A stretch of DNA of 64,000 nucleotides, taken from the NCBI GenBank assembly GCA_964006375.1, contig OZ023263.1, positions 139,820,636 through 139,884,635 on the forward strand. The letters run 5' to 3'. Each line of letters opens with the position of its first letter. Position 1 is the stretch's first letter. The DNA comes from Tillus elongatus. Lineage: Eukaryota > Arthropoda > Insecta > Coleoptera > Cleridae. Below, piece by piece: positions 11,218 through 24,081 of the stretch. The position numbers and the translations under genes are program-made. The notes under the pieces are model-generated. The model was not told the origin of the DNA and made no database searches. It saw nothing but the letters and a program-made list of their open reading frames with translations.

Positions 11218-14200
11218 ATGGCTTACCAAATCGTTGCCGATACGTGCAAAACCAACCAAAAATATAAGTTGACAAGGCGTAGTGTTACCTTTAAACTTAA
11301 TGACATCCCCGATCATGTTAATGACCCAGAGAAGTGGGTGAAAAACGGCATTCAAGACATTGTAGCCCGCATAGTCAAGGATATTGAACCTAATGACCGA
11401 GTGGGATTTACTTTTAGCTCGGAGGGGTTCGATAAGGGAGCTGCGCACTTGGCATTCAGAAAAGCATCAAGTGTGACATTTGAAAATATTTGGGACCTGC
11501 TAGGACAAATATATCAAAGCAATTCGGAGGGTTTTCATTCAAACACATTCAGAATGACGATGACGATGGTGAAACCGCTCACAGGGGCTGGCAGAACAAA
11601 TAAATATACTAAGTTTGAAGAGGAGTGTTCGCAGAGAAAAGGGATTGTAACCATTAATAATTCCGATAATCTCTGTCTCGTAAGAGCTCTAGTTGTAGCC
11701 ATAGCTTATGCCATAAACAGTCCTTATATAATGCAAATTAGAAGAAATCGTCAGAAAACGCAGGATCAAGAGGTCGAGAAGTTAATGAGAGAAACAGGTA
11801 TAGAAATACCGACTGAAGGCGCAGGTATTATTGAACTTCAGAAATTTCAACAATATCTGACTCAATACAGGATCACGGTTTACGAATATGGTTCTAAAGG
11901 TCGGACTGTGATGTTTGAGGGGCCCGATGCTCCCCTAAAAATAAACTTACTTCATCACAACAATCACTTTAACGTTATTACAAATTTAAAAGCAGCCTTT
12001 TGCTGCGGTTATTATTGCGAGTGGTGCCATGTGCCATATAACAATAAAAAGGATCATCGATGTGCCGCCACATGCCCCTGCTGTCAGCAGAGCCCACCTT
12101 GTGAAAAGACGCGTGAGGAAATAACTTGTGTCGATTGCAATAGAAAATTTAGAGGTCACAACTGCTTCACCAATCATAAAAGAATTGATAAAAATGGTAA
12201 GAGTATGTGTGACACAGTGAAAAGGTGTGAATCATGTCTCAAGACAATTAAAGCCGGCCGCGACCATGTGTGTAACGAAGTCTATTGTAGAGTGTGTTCC
12301 AAACATCAACCTGCTGGCCATTATTGTTACATGAAACCTGACGAGCGAGAGCCAATAACAGAGGGTACGTTGTTTGTATTTTACGATCTAGAGACGCGGC
12401 AGGATGAAGTGGGGCCCAATGGTGAAAGGATACATTTACCCAACCTATGTGTGTTTCAACAACGCTGCGACCTCTGCATGGAGCAAGATGATGACGTGCT
12501 CATATGTTATAGATGTTGTGCGAGACGTCAAGTTTTAAAAATAAAACCTTTGGAGAGGTTTGCAGAATACGTTCTGGGTGTTGCACCGGCTTTCAAAAGG
12601 TTAGTGGTAATGGCGCACAATGGAAAGGCTTATGATCACCAATTTATTCTAAAACATGTGCTGGAAAAGACAAATCTCAAGGTTGATTTGATTATGCGAG
12701 GTACCAGCATTATTAAAATGAAAATAGGTAACGTAATATTTTTAGACTCACTCACTTATTTTCCGATGCCGTTAGCTGTACTGCCTAAAGCGTTCGATTT
12801 GGGGCCAGAGCTAAAGAAAGGTTACTTCCCTCACCTTTTCAACACCCTGGCGAACGCTAATTACAACGGGCCTCTGCCAGAAATAAAATACTACGACCCA
12901 GACCACATGAGTGAAGATAACCGTCTAAAACTTATTGAATGGCACAAAGAACATCAAAATGACAACTTTAACATGCAAAGAGATTTGATCGACTATTGTG
13001 TCAGTGACGTCGAGATCTTACGGAAAGCCTGTTTAAAATTTCGAAAGATGTTTCTGGATGAATGTAAGGTGTGTCCATTCACAGAAGCATGCACCATAGC
13101 CTCTGCCTGCAATCTGGTCTTCAGGCGCAACTTCTTACAACCTGAGACCATAGGCATTATACCCCAAGGAGGCTATCGAGACTGTGATAAGCAGTCAAAG
13201 ATAGCCACTCTCTGGCTGATATACGAGGAAGCACAGCGTGGTATAAATATCGAGCATGCTGTAAAGAAGCCAGAGGCTTTGGTAGCAGGTGTTAAAGTTG
13301 ATGGTTTCTGTGCAGAGACACAGCAAATATTTGAGTTCCATGGGTGTTACTACCATGGGCACACATGCCTAAGTAACAAAAGAGACGATCCTCTTCACGA
13401 CGACCCTTCCGACACTCTAAACAACCGCTATGAGCGTACTCAGGCAAAAACAAATCGTTTGAGACAGAGGGGTTATGAAGTTGTTGAGATGTGGGAGTGT
13501 ACGTTTCGAGAAATGCTTGAAAAGAACGCACCTTTGAAAATGACGTTAGAGACAAGTCCCCTGTTAGCCGCCACAGCTCTTGAACCACGTGATGCTTTCT
13601 ACGGAGGCCGTACGGGCAACTGCAAGACTTACTATCAAGCAAAACCCGGAGAAAAAATTAAATACGTTGATGTGTGTTCATTGTACCCCTATGTATGCAA
13701 ATACAAGGGGTACCCAGTAGGTCATCCAAAAGTTCATATAGGTGATGAATGCAAACATCTAGACCTCTCCAATATGAATGGCGTCATCAAATGCAAGATT
13801 TTGCCTCCTGAAAATTTATATCACCCTGTACTACCAACTAAGATGAATGGTAAATTAATGTTTGTACTGTGTCGTACATGTGGTGTGTGTATGAACCAAG
13901 GTGCCTGCGAACATACCACTGAACAAAGAGCGTTGGTTGGTACATGGGTGATGGACGAGGTAAAGAAGGCTTTAGAAAAAGGGTATGTTATGCTTGAAGT
14001 GTATGAGGTTTGGCAGTATCAAATAGAGCAGTACGATGTGACCGAGAAGACTGGTGGTTTGTTCACTAAAATGATGAACAAGTTCATTAAAATGAAGCAA
14101 CAAGCAAGTGGTTGGCCTTCAAACTGCATAACATCAGAAGAAAAGGAGGCATATATTGACGAATTTTTCGACAAGGAGGGGATTAGGATGGAGTTTGGAG

Positions 14201-16040
14201 AAATCGTGAAGAATCCTGGGTTAAGAGCTTTAGCTAAACTGATGCTCAACAGTTTTTGGTATGTACCATGTTTCTTTTCAACACACACATACATTAAGAT
14301 TTTAACTTGTAGCCACACACTTTTAAATTTTAACATGTAAGATTTCAACTTACAGCAGTAGCACATATACATACACAAACATAAACACACACACACACAA
14401 AAAATCACCAGCATCTGTAAATATAGTAGGTAAGATGCGAAAAAAATTGCATATTATTAATTGTTTGCTACTGTGCAAGAACACGTATATTTCACGGAGT
14501 TCCATCTGTAAACTAAAAACCACCAGCTGATCTGGCCGTTCACCTTCCATATCAACCGGAAGCCCGGCGATATCACTTTATGTAATATTAAACGCTAGAA
14601 ATAAAAACACGTTTTGTTTACATGTGGTGTAAAAATCGACCTAATTTTTCATTATACATACAAATGATTTATATTAATTATATTGATCAAATTTAATACA
14701 CATATTAGCTACCTTTGACAAGTGGTATATATTTATTACTTATTAATTAAATTTAAATTGATTTAATCAGATCGACCTAATTTTTCATTATACATACAAA
14801 TGATTTATATTAATTATATTGGTCAAATTTAATACACATATTAGCTACCTTTGACAAGTGGTATATATTTATTACTTATTAATTAAATTTAAATTGATTT
14901 AATCAGATCGACCTAATTTTTCATTATACATACAAGTGATTTATATTAATTATATTGATCAAATTTAATACACATATTAGCTACCTTTGACAAGTGGTAT
15001 ATATTTATTACTTATTAATTAAATTTAAATTGATTTAATCAGATCGACCTAATTTTTCATTATACATACAAATGATTTATATTAATTATATTGATCAAAT
15101 TTAATACACCTATTAGCTACCTTTGACAAGTGGTATATATTTATTACTTATTAATTAAATTTAATTACACACATTAAGATTTGAACTTGTAACCACAGAC
15201 ACATTAAGAGATTTTAACCTGTAACCACACATACATTAAGAATTAAATTTGTAACGTGGGTACTCATGATTGTATGATTTCAGGGGCAAGTTTGGACAGA
15301 GAGAGAATCAATCAAAAGTTGACATCATTAGACAACCACATCAACTTGAAGAATTGCTCTCAAATCCAGCGATTGAAGTCACAAATATACATGGGGTCAC
15401 CGAGGATACCCTCATCGCTAGCTACATTTATAAGGATGAAGCCGCCGACATTCTAAACACTGTTAATGTTTGTATAGCAGCCTACGTTACAACACATGCT
15501 CGCTTAAAACTCTATAGTTATCTAGAGAAGCTTGGAGACAGGGTTTTATACTACGATACAGATTCCATAATATATGTTTCTAGATCTGCTGAGTGGGATG
15601 TACCAACAGGAAATTCTTTGGGTGAAATGACAGACGAACTCGAAGAATATGGGCCTGGAAGTTATATAGTTGTATTTGCTTCCGGAGGGCCAAAAAACTA
15701 CAGCTATATTGTATTCAGCCCCAGGTACCACACATACTTTATGGTTTGTAAAGTAAAAGGTATACGGTTAAACTATAATACCCTGAAGCTTGTGAATGTA
15801 TTTAGCATGAGTGACATGATTATGGCTATTGAATCGATAGAATCTATTCCGATAATCAGTATGAATATACGAAGGACAAAAGACCACCAAGTAGTAACAA
15901 GGGAGGAAACTAAAATATATAGGTCAAAGTCTGAGAAGCGTAAGTTTGATGAATCATACTGCTCGCAACCCTATGGTTTTCAAGAAAAACGTAAACTCTA
16001 CGATAACGCCGATGCTTCCTCTTCATCAACCTTTCAATAG
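11218..16040 (+). CDS. polB: Protein-primed-type family-B DNA polymerase, two exons
   Basis: Replicative polymerase of the element. Exon 1 is 11218-14258 and exon 2 is 15284-16040 (1,265 codons in total). Order of parts: an N-terminal domain (about 1-125); a long Cys/His-rich region (about 255-375); the 3'-5' exonuclease with ExoI D390/E392, ExoII N468/D473 and ExoIII Y593/D597; then the palm with motif A D818-x-x-S-L-Y-P, motif B K1007...N1011-S1012, and motif C Y-D1105-T-D1107-S. All catalytic residues are present. The intron splits the Trp codon directly after motif B; the frame is continuous across GT-AG. ATG 11218 is the first in-frame start after the promoter. No inactivating lesion seen. 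MAV1 lacks this gene. Confidence 0.92.
14259..15283 (+). other. Intron within polB motif B
   Basis: Donor gtatgt at 14259 and acceptor tgatttcag ending at 15283. Joining restores the conserved block after motif B without a stop. Reading through the donor instead gives a truncated protein ending at 14340 that lacks motif C. The intron is 1,025 bp and contains four tandem 136-bp repeats. Confidence 0.88.
14635..15164. repeat. Four tandem 136-bp repeats inside the polB intron
   Basis: Units start atcgacctaatttttc at 14635, 14771, 14907 and 15043; the last is slightly short. They differ by only one or two bases, so the array is young. They are AT-rich with no open frame. Related phrases (cacacatacattaag) flank the array on both sides. 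Confidence 0.92.
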
Positions 16041-16480
16041 CTTTGACGATATAAAGATTTATCGTAACATCCACACATGTTTCCGTTTCTTTTCAATGCA
16101 GAAAAAAAAGGGTCTCAAAGCCAACCACCAACCGTCAAACAGTCAACATGCCTAGTTGTTTCTTCGGAGGTCCCTACTCCTGTTCAGAATGTCAATCAGA
16201 CGCTAAAAAACCCTGTTTGTCAAATATGTAATAAGGCAGAAGGCTATGAGGTAGGTGAACAGCCTAGGTGAACACACTATATTAGCACGAGAAACTCCCA
16301 CTGAATATAGGACGAGGTTAAACTTCAATTCTTGTAACAGTGAAAGGTGAACATTAAGACTAAAAAAGCACCCGTTTTGGTTTTCAGTCTTCAGACAGTG
16401 AAAATACCGTTAAACTTTAGTCTCTTAATCGTGAAGTGAACACGAAAAACTTCGGTTGTGAAAGTGAACTCTTGGAAACA
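16041..16480 (+). other. polB 3' flank with possible small Cys-rich ORF
   Basis: A good splice-acceptor-like tract (ttccgtttcttttcaatgcag-type, ending near 16100) precedes an open stretch encoding a CxxC phrase (VCQICNKAEGYE), with a donor-like gtaggt after it. An overlapping 27-codon ATG frame at 16149 is also Cys-rich. Either could be an alternative terminal exon of polB or a micro-ORF; RNA data are needed. A TCAGT-like phrase near 16386 may be the initiator for the next gene. Confidence 0.3.
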
Positions 16481-16842
16481 ATGGCATTCCAAATACTTGA
16501 AGACACAGTGAATTCCAATAAGAAGTTTAAATTTGATAGACGTAGTGTTTGCTTTAGACTACAAGATATACCTGACGATGTCAACGATCCAGAGAACTGG
16601 GTCAAAGATCGTATTAAAGATGTTGTGAGCCATATAGTTGAGAATGTCGACCCCGAAGACAAGGTAGGTTTTACCTTTAACTCGGAAGGTTTCGACAAGG
16701 GGGCTGCCCATCTCCCATTTCGTAAAGCAAAGAATGTTGTTTTCGAAGACGTCTGGCACCTACTGAGCAAGATATACCAGAGCAAAGGATCCGGTTTTCG
16801 TTCTGATACATTTAGAATGACAATGACTCAGGTGAAAAACCG
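16481..16842 (+). CDS. Stand-alone copy of the PolB N-terminal domain
   Basis: The 121-codon frame from ATG 16481 is colinear with residues 1 to about 120 of PolB: shared landmarks include DDVNDPENWVKD and EGFDKGAAHL. It is clearly diverged, so it is a paralogue, not a recent copy. Coding ends at a consensus donor (gtaagc at 16843), implying either a first exon whose partner exon is not recognised, or a short protein that reads on two codons to a stop. No exonuclease or polymerase motif follows in the unique sequence. It could be a regulatory domain protein, an alternative first exon, or the relic of a second polB. Confidence 0.6.
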
Positions 16843-18545
16843 GTAAGCCTTCATCACATATCAATCATCATAGTGAAACCATGTACCTTACTATCTTTAA
16901 GCCTCTAAATGTTTATATGAGTTGTTCAATATAATGTCATTATTTAAAGTTGATACATAATAAGATTTTGTAAAAAGCCTTCAGCATTTAAAAACTAATT
17001 TTAATGTCTAATATAAATATAAATTTAAACAGTTTTTAGTTTGTAATTGTACTAACAAACTCATAAGAAGTGGCACCTAATTGCTGGTCTCAAAAATTAT
17101 ATATAAAACAGAGTTTGCCTAATAATCAGAAGCTCTGTGTTTGAAAAAAAAATCACAGCCAAAATGAGTAGGTTAAATATTGGGGTAGAGTTATCATATA
17201 ACAGCCTGAAGAAGTTATGTGATTGAAAATAACCATTTTTCATAGCTAAATTAAGCTTAGGATGTTCAGTGTTGTGAATAAAGTGAAAATAAACATTTAT
17301 CACAATCAAAAGTATTAAACTCTATGTTATTTGGTACCCCACTTGTAATAACTGAAGAAGTTCTGTGCTAAAATGAAAATAGCTATTTACCACAGCCCAA
17401 AATGAGTAAACTCTATATTATTTTGGTACCTTTTGTAACAACCTGATGAACCTGTGTTAGTAACATCGGTCAGATGTTTTTTTTTACAATTACTTGTCAC
17501 TTTTTTTTTATGGGTAATTGTTTTTATTCTCATACCTACTCTCATGGTATAACACCTGTTTTAGTTATCTATGTAGACAGGTCACTTGTTGATAGCTTAT
17601 TATCACTTGTCAACATTAATATAAACTACCTTGTGTAGTAACTAGTTGTTAAGATGAATTATAGTATGTATAAGAACTGGTGTAATCCTAGTCAAAATAT
17701 ATGTATTGTAAAAAAAAAAAAAATATTACTGATAAATTTTATTAAAAAAAAATATAGTATGTTCTCAAAATATATGTATTACAATGTTGGTAATAAATTG
17801 CTATATATGGAATAATAGTGTTTTATTTAACCAGTTGGAAATTATAAACTAAAAAAGTGTAGTGTTAATGGTGAAAAAAGTATAAAAGCTTCGTTGAAGA
17901 ATCCTTAAATGCTTGGTGTAATTTATATCATTAAAGAAACGTTTGCAATCACTTTTACTATTTAATATTAGAGTTCTAACTTGATGAACAAAGTTAAACC
18001 ATACTGTATTACAAATGAATTATTTTTTTCATAAGTAGTTTTGGATTTTTTTTACTGTAATCAAAATAAAAAGATAAGAAGGAATACAGCTAGAAGCTGT
18101 AAAAAAAAAAAAAAAAGAGCTTGCCATGAATAAGGTAAGTAATTTTTAAACTAGGCTAAAAGTTCTGCTTATATGCAAATAAAATGACGTTATTATTATT
18201 AAGTATGTCATAAACCTTATGAGGTCTTTTGCTAAACTATTACTTTTATATTATTACATTTTTAACAAGACACCACTTTCACATTGAAGTTTGTGTCTGT
18301 CGGTTTTTTAAAATATAGTGATATTGACGGCGCGAAATTAGTCTTCATAGGTAATAGTAAATAAAAAAAAATTAAATTAGGTTAAAGTATGGCTTTTACA
18401 TTATATACCTTAATATAATGAAAAACTTTATGAAAATTCGCCAATATATGCATTATCAGACAATTGAAATTAAAGTGTTGCTCATAGGATATCTTAAATA
18501 ATAGGTTTATTTCTTTGAATAGTAGTGGTTCGTTGACGTACAGAT
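16843..18545. other. Non-coding MAV2 interior with imperfect tandem repeats
   Basis: About 1.7 kb of AT-rich sequence. Between about 17150 and 17460 there are two to three diverged copies of a roughly 120-bp unit with the phrases cacagccaaaatgagta and ctctatgttatt. Homopolymer A runs occur at 17709 and 18102. No gene seen. Confidence 0.5.
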
Positions 18546-18745
18546 NNNNNNNNNNNNNNNNNNNNNNNNNNNNNNNNNNNNNNNNNNNNNNNNNNNNNNN
18601 NNNNNNNNNNNNNNNNNNNNNNNNNNNNNNNNNNNNNNNNNNNNNNNNNNNNNNNNNNNNNNNNNNNNNNNNNNNNNNNNNNNNNNNNNNNNNNNNNNNN
18701 NNNNNNNNNNNNNNNNNNNNNNNNNNNNNNNNNNNNNNNNNNNNN
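18546..18745. other. Assembly gap (200 N)
   Basis: Exactly 200 N. The sequence after the gap repeats sequence already present before it, so the gap most probably has no real content. Confidence 0.98.
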
Positions 18746-21700
18746 AAATATATCAAAGCAATTCGGAGGGTTTTCATTCAAACACATTCAGAATGACGAT
18801 GACGATGGTGAAACCGCTCACAGGGGCTGGCAGAACAAATAAATATACTAAGTTTGAAGAGGAGTGTTCGCAGAGAAAAGGGATTGTAACCATTAATAAT
18901 TCCGATAATCTCTGTCTCGTAAGAGCTCTAGTTGTAGCCATAGCTTATGCCATAAACAGTCCTTATATAATGCAAATTAGAAGAAATCGTCAGAAAACGC
19001 AGGATCAAGAGGTCGAGAAGTTAATGAGAGAAACAGGTATAGAAATACCGACTGAAGGCGCAGGTATTATTGAACTTCAGAAATTTCAACAATATCTGAC
19101 TCAATACAGGATCACGGTTTACGAATATGGTTCTAAAGGTCGGACTGTGATGTTTGAGGGGCCCGATGCTCCCCTAAAAATAAACTTACTTCATCACAAC
19201 AATCACTTTAACGTTATTACAAATTTAAAAGCAGCCTTTTGCTGCGGTTATTATTGCGAGTGGTGCCATGTGCCATATAACAATAAAAAGGATCATCGAT
19301 GTGCCGCCACATGCCCCTGCTGTCAGCAGAGCCCACCTTGTGAAAAGACGCGTGAGGAAATAACTTGTGTCGATTGCAATAGAAAATTTAGAGGTCACAA
19401 CTGCTTCACCAATCATAAAAGAATTGATAAAAATGGTAAGAGTATGTGTGACACAGTGAAAAGGTGTGAATCATGTCTCAAGACAATTAAAGCCGGCCGC
19501 GACCATGTGTGTAACGAAGTCTATTGTAGAGTGTGTTCCAAACATCAACCTGCTGGCCATTATTGTTACATGAAACCTGACGAGCGAGAGCCAATAACAG
19601 AGGGTACGTTGTTTGTATTTTACGATCTAGAGACGCGGCAGGATGAAGTGGGGCCCAATGGTGAAAGGATACATTTACCCAACCTATGTGTGTTTCAACA
19701 ACGCTGCGACCTCTGCATGGAGCAAGATGATGACGTGCTCATATGTTATAGATGTTGTGCGAGACGTCAAGTTTTAAAAATAAAACCTTTGGAGAGGTTT
19801 GCAGAATACGTTCTGGGTGTTGCACCGGCTTTCAAAAGGTTAGTGGTAATGGCGCACAATGGAAAGGCTTATGATCACCAATTTATTCTAAAACATGTGC
19901 TGGAAAAGACAAATCTCAAGGTTGATTTGATTATGCGAGGTACCAGCATTATTAAAATGAAAATAGGTAACGTAATATTTTTAGACTCACTCACTTATTT
20001 TCCGATGCCGTTAGCTGTACTGCCTAAAGCGTTCGATTTGGGGCCAGAGCTAAAGAAAGGTTACTTCCCTCACCTTTTCAACACCCTGGCGAACGCTAAT
20101 TACAACGGGCCTCTGCCAGAAATAAAATACTACGACCCAGACCACATGAGTGAAGATAACCGTCTAAAACTTATTGAATGGCACAAAGAACATCAAAATG
20201 ACAACTTTAACATGCAAAGAGATTTGATCGACTATTGTGTCAGTGACGTCGAGATCTTACGGAAAGCCTGTTTAAAATTTCGAAAGATGTTTCTGGATGA
20301 ATGTAAGGTGTGTCCATTCACAGAAGCATGCACCATAGCCTCTGCCTGCAATCTGGTCTTCAGGCGCAACTTCTTACAACCTGAGACCATAGGCATTATA
20401 CCCCAAGGAGGCTATCGAGACTGTGATAAGCAGTCAAAGATAGCCACTCTCTGGCTGATATACGAGGAAGCACAGCGTGGTATAAATATCGAGCATGCTG
20501 TAAAGAAGCCAGAGGCTTTGGTAGCAGGTGTTAAAGTTGATGGTTTCTGTGCAGAGACACAGCAAATATTTGAGTTCCATGGGTGTTACTACCATGGGCA
20601 CACATGCCTAAGTAACAAAAGAGACGATCCTCTTCACGACGACCCTTCCGACACTCTAAACAACCGCTATGAGCGTACTCAGGCAAAAACAAATCGTTTG
20701 AGACAGAGGGGTTATGAAGTTGTTGAGATGTGGGAGTGTACGTTTCGAGAAATGCTTGAAAAGAACGCACCTTTGAAAATGACGTTAGAGACAAGTCCCC
20801 TGTTAGCCGCCACAGCTCTTGAACCACGTGATGCTTTCTACGGAGGCCGTACGGGCAACTGCAAGACTTACTATCAAGCAAAACCCGGAGAAAAAATTAA
20901 ATACGTTGATGTGTGTTCATTGTACCCCTATGTATGCAAATACAAGGGGTACCCAGTAGGTCATCCAAAAGTTCATATAGGTGATGAATGCAAACATCTA
21001 GACCTCTCCAATATGAATGGCGTCATCAAATGCAAGATTTTGCCTCCTGAAAATTTATATCACCCTGTACTACCAACTAAGATGAATGGTAAATTAATGT
21101 TTGTACTGTGTCGTACATGTGGTGTGTGTATGAACCAAGGTGCCTGCGAACATACCACTGAACAAAGAGCGTTGGTTGGTACATGGGTGATGGACGAGGT
21201 AAAGAAGGCTTTAGAAAAAGGGTATGTTATGCTTGAAGTGTATGAGGTTTGGCAGTATCAAATAGAGCAGTACGATGTGACCGAGAAGACTGGTGGTTTG
21301 TTCACTAAAATGATGAACAAGTTCATTAAAATGAAGCAACAAGCAAGTGGTTGGCCTTCAAACTGCATAACATCAGAAGAAAAGGAGGCATATATTGACG
21401 AATTTTTCGACAAGGAGGGGATTAGGATGGAGTTTGGAGAAATCGTGAAGAATCCTGGGTTAAGAGCTTTAGCTAAACTGATGCTCAACAGTTTTTGGTA
21501 TGTACCATGTTTCTTTTCAACACACACATACATTAAGATTTTAACTTGTAGCCACACACTTTTAAATTTTAACATGTAAGATTTCAACTTACAGCAGTAG
21601 CACATATACATACACAAACATAAACACACACACACACAAAAAATCACCAGCATCTGTAAATATAGTAGGTAAGATGCGAAAAAAATTGCATATTATTAAT

Positions 21701-23279
21701 TGTTTGCTACTGTGCAAGAACACGTATATTTCACGGAGTTCCATCTGTAAACTAAAAACCACCAGCTGATCTGGCCGTTCACCTTCCATATCAACCGGAA
21801 GCCCGGCGATATCACTTTATGTAATATTAAACGCTAGAAATAAAAACACGTTTTGTTTACATGTGGTGTAAAAATCGACCTAATTTTTCATTATACATAC
21901 AAATGATTTATATTAATTATATTGATCAAATTTAATACACATATTAGCTACCTTTGACAAGTGGTATATATTTATTACTTATTAATTAAATTTAAATTGA
22001 TTTAATCAGATCGACCTAATTTTTCATTATACATACAAATGATTTATATTAATTATATTGGTCAAATTTAATACACATATTAGCTACCTTTGACAAGTGG
22101 TATATATTTATTACTTATTAATTAAATTTAAATTGATTTAATCAGATCGACCTAATTTTTCATTATACATACAAGTGATTTATATTAATTATATTGATCA
22201 AATTTAATACACATATTAGCTACCTTTGACAAGTGGTATATATTTATTACTTATTAATTAAATTTAAATTGATTTAATCAGATCGACCTAATTTTTCATT
22301 ATACATACAAATGATTTATATTAATTATATTGATCAAATTTAATACACCTATTAGCTACCTTTGACAAGTGGTATATATTTATTACTTATTAATTAAATT
22401 TAATTACACACATTAAGATTTGAACTTGTAACCACAGACACATTAAGAGATTTTAACCTGTAACCACACATACATTAAGAATTAAATTTGTAACGTGGGT
22501 ACTCATGATTGTATGATTTCAGGGGCAAGTTTGGACAGAGAGAGAATCAATCAAAAGTTGACATCATTAGACAACCACATCAACTTGAAGAATTGCTCTC
22601 AAATCCAGCGATTGAAGTCACAAATATACATGGGGTCACCGAGGATACCCTCATCGCTAGCTACATTTATAAGGATGAAGCCGCCGACATTCTAAACACT
22701 GTTAATGTTTGTATAGCAGCCTACGTTACAACACATGCTCGCTTAAAACTCTATAGTTATCTAGAGAAGCTTGGAGACAGGGTTTTATACTACGATACAG
22801 ATTCCATAATATATGTTTCTAGATCTGCTGAGTGGGATGTACCAACAGGAAATTCTTTGGGTGAAATGACAGACGAACTCGAAGAATATGGGCCTGGAAG
22901 TTATATAGTTGTATTTGCTTCCGGAGGGCCAAAAAACTACAGCTATATTGTATTCAGCCCCAGGTACCACACATACTTTATGGTTTGTAAAGTAAAAGGT
23001 ATACGGTTAAACTATAATACCCTGAAGCTTGTGAATGTATTTAGCATGAGTGACATGATTATGGCTATTGAATCGATAGAATCTATTCCGATAATCAGTA
23101 TGAATATACGAAGGACAAAAGACCACCAAGTAGTAACAAGGGAGGAAACTAAAATATATAGGTCAAAGTCTGAGAAGCGTAAGTTTGATGAATCATACTG
23201 CTCGCAACCCTATGGTTTTCAAGAAAAACGTAAACTCTACGATAACGCCGATGCTTCCTCTTCATCAACCTTTCAATAG
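18746..23279 (+). CDS. polB: Second representation of polB, 5'-truncated by the gap
   Basis: Identical to polB from residue 97 onwards: exon 1 remainder 18746-21497, intron 21498-22522, exon 2 22523-23279. It lacks the start codon and promoter because the contig begins here. It should be treated as the same gene as 11218-16040, not as a paralogue. Confidence 0.85.
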
Positions 23280-23719
23280 CTTTGACGATATAAAGATTTA
23301 TCGTAACATCCACACATGTTTCCGTTTCTTTTCAATGCAGAAAAAAAAGGGTCTCAAAGCCAACCACCAACCGTCAAACAGTCAACATGCCTAGTTGTTT
23401 CTTCGGAGGTCCCTACTCCTGTTCAGAATGTCAATCAGACGCTAAAAAACCCTGTTTGTCAAATATGTAATAAGGCAGAAGGCTATGAGGTAGGTGAACA
23501 GCCTAGGTGAACACACTATATTAGCACGAGAAACTCCCACTGAATATAGGACGAGGTTAAACTTCAATTCTTGTAACAGTGAAAGGTGAACATTAAGACT
23601 AAAAAAGCACCCGTTTTGGTTTTCAGTCTTCAGACAGTGAAAATACCGTTAAACTTTAGTCTCTTAATCGTGAAGTGAACACGAAAAACTTCGGTTGTGA
23701 AAGTGAACTCTTGGAAACA

Positions 23720-24081
23720 ATGGCATTCCAAATACTTGAAGACACAGTGAATTCCAATAAGAAGTTTAAATTTGATAGACGTAGTGTTTGCTTTAGACTA
23801 CAAGATATACCTGACGATGTCAACGATCCAGAGAACTGGGTCAAAGATCGTATTAAAGATGTTGTGAGCCATATAGTTGAGAATGTCGACCCCGAAGACA
23901 AGGTAGGTTTTACCTTTAACTCGGAAGGTTTCGACAAGGGGGCTGCCCATCTCCCATTTCGTAAAGCAAAGAATGTTGTTTTCGAAGACGTCTGGCACCT
24001 ACTGAGCAAGATATACCAGAGCAAAGGATCCGGTTTTCGTTCTGATACATTTAGAATGACAATGACTCAGGTGAAAAACCG
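23720..24081 (+). CDS. Second representation of the PolB N-domain gene
   Basis: Identical to 16481-16842 and part of the same repeated contig sequence. Because this copy leads into the unique region at 25785, it shows what truly lies downstream of the N-domain gene: no polymerase exon is recognised there. Confidence 0.6.

Noticed and set aside
13292..13642. Minus-strand frame of 116 codons opposite polB
   Set aside because: Shadow of the intact polymerase frame on the other strand.
18793..21579. A second, independent polymerase gene
   Set aside because: Identical to the first copy including intron and repeats, and bounded by the N gap; treated as a contig overlap.
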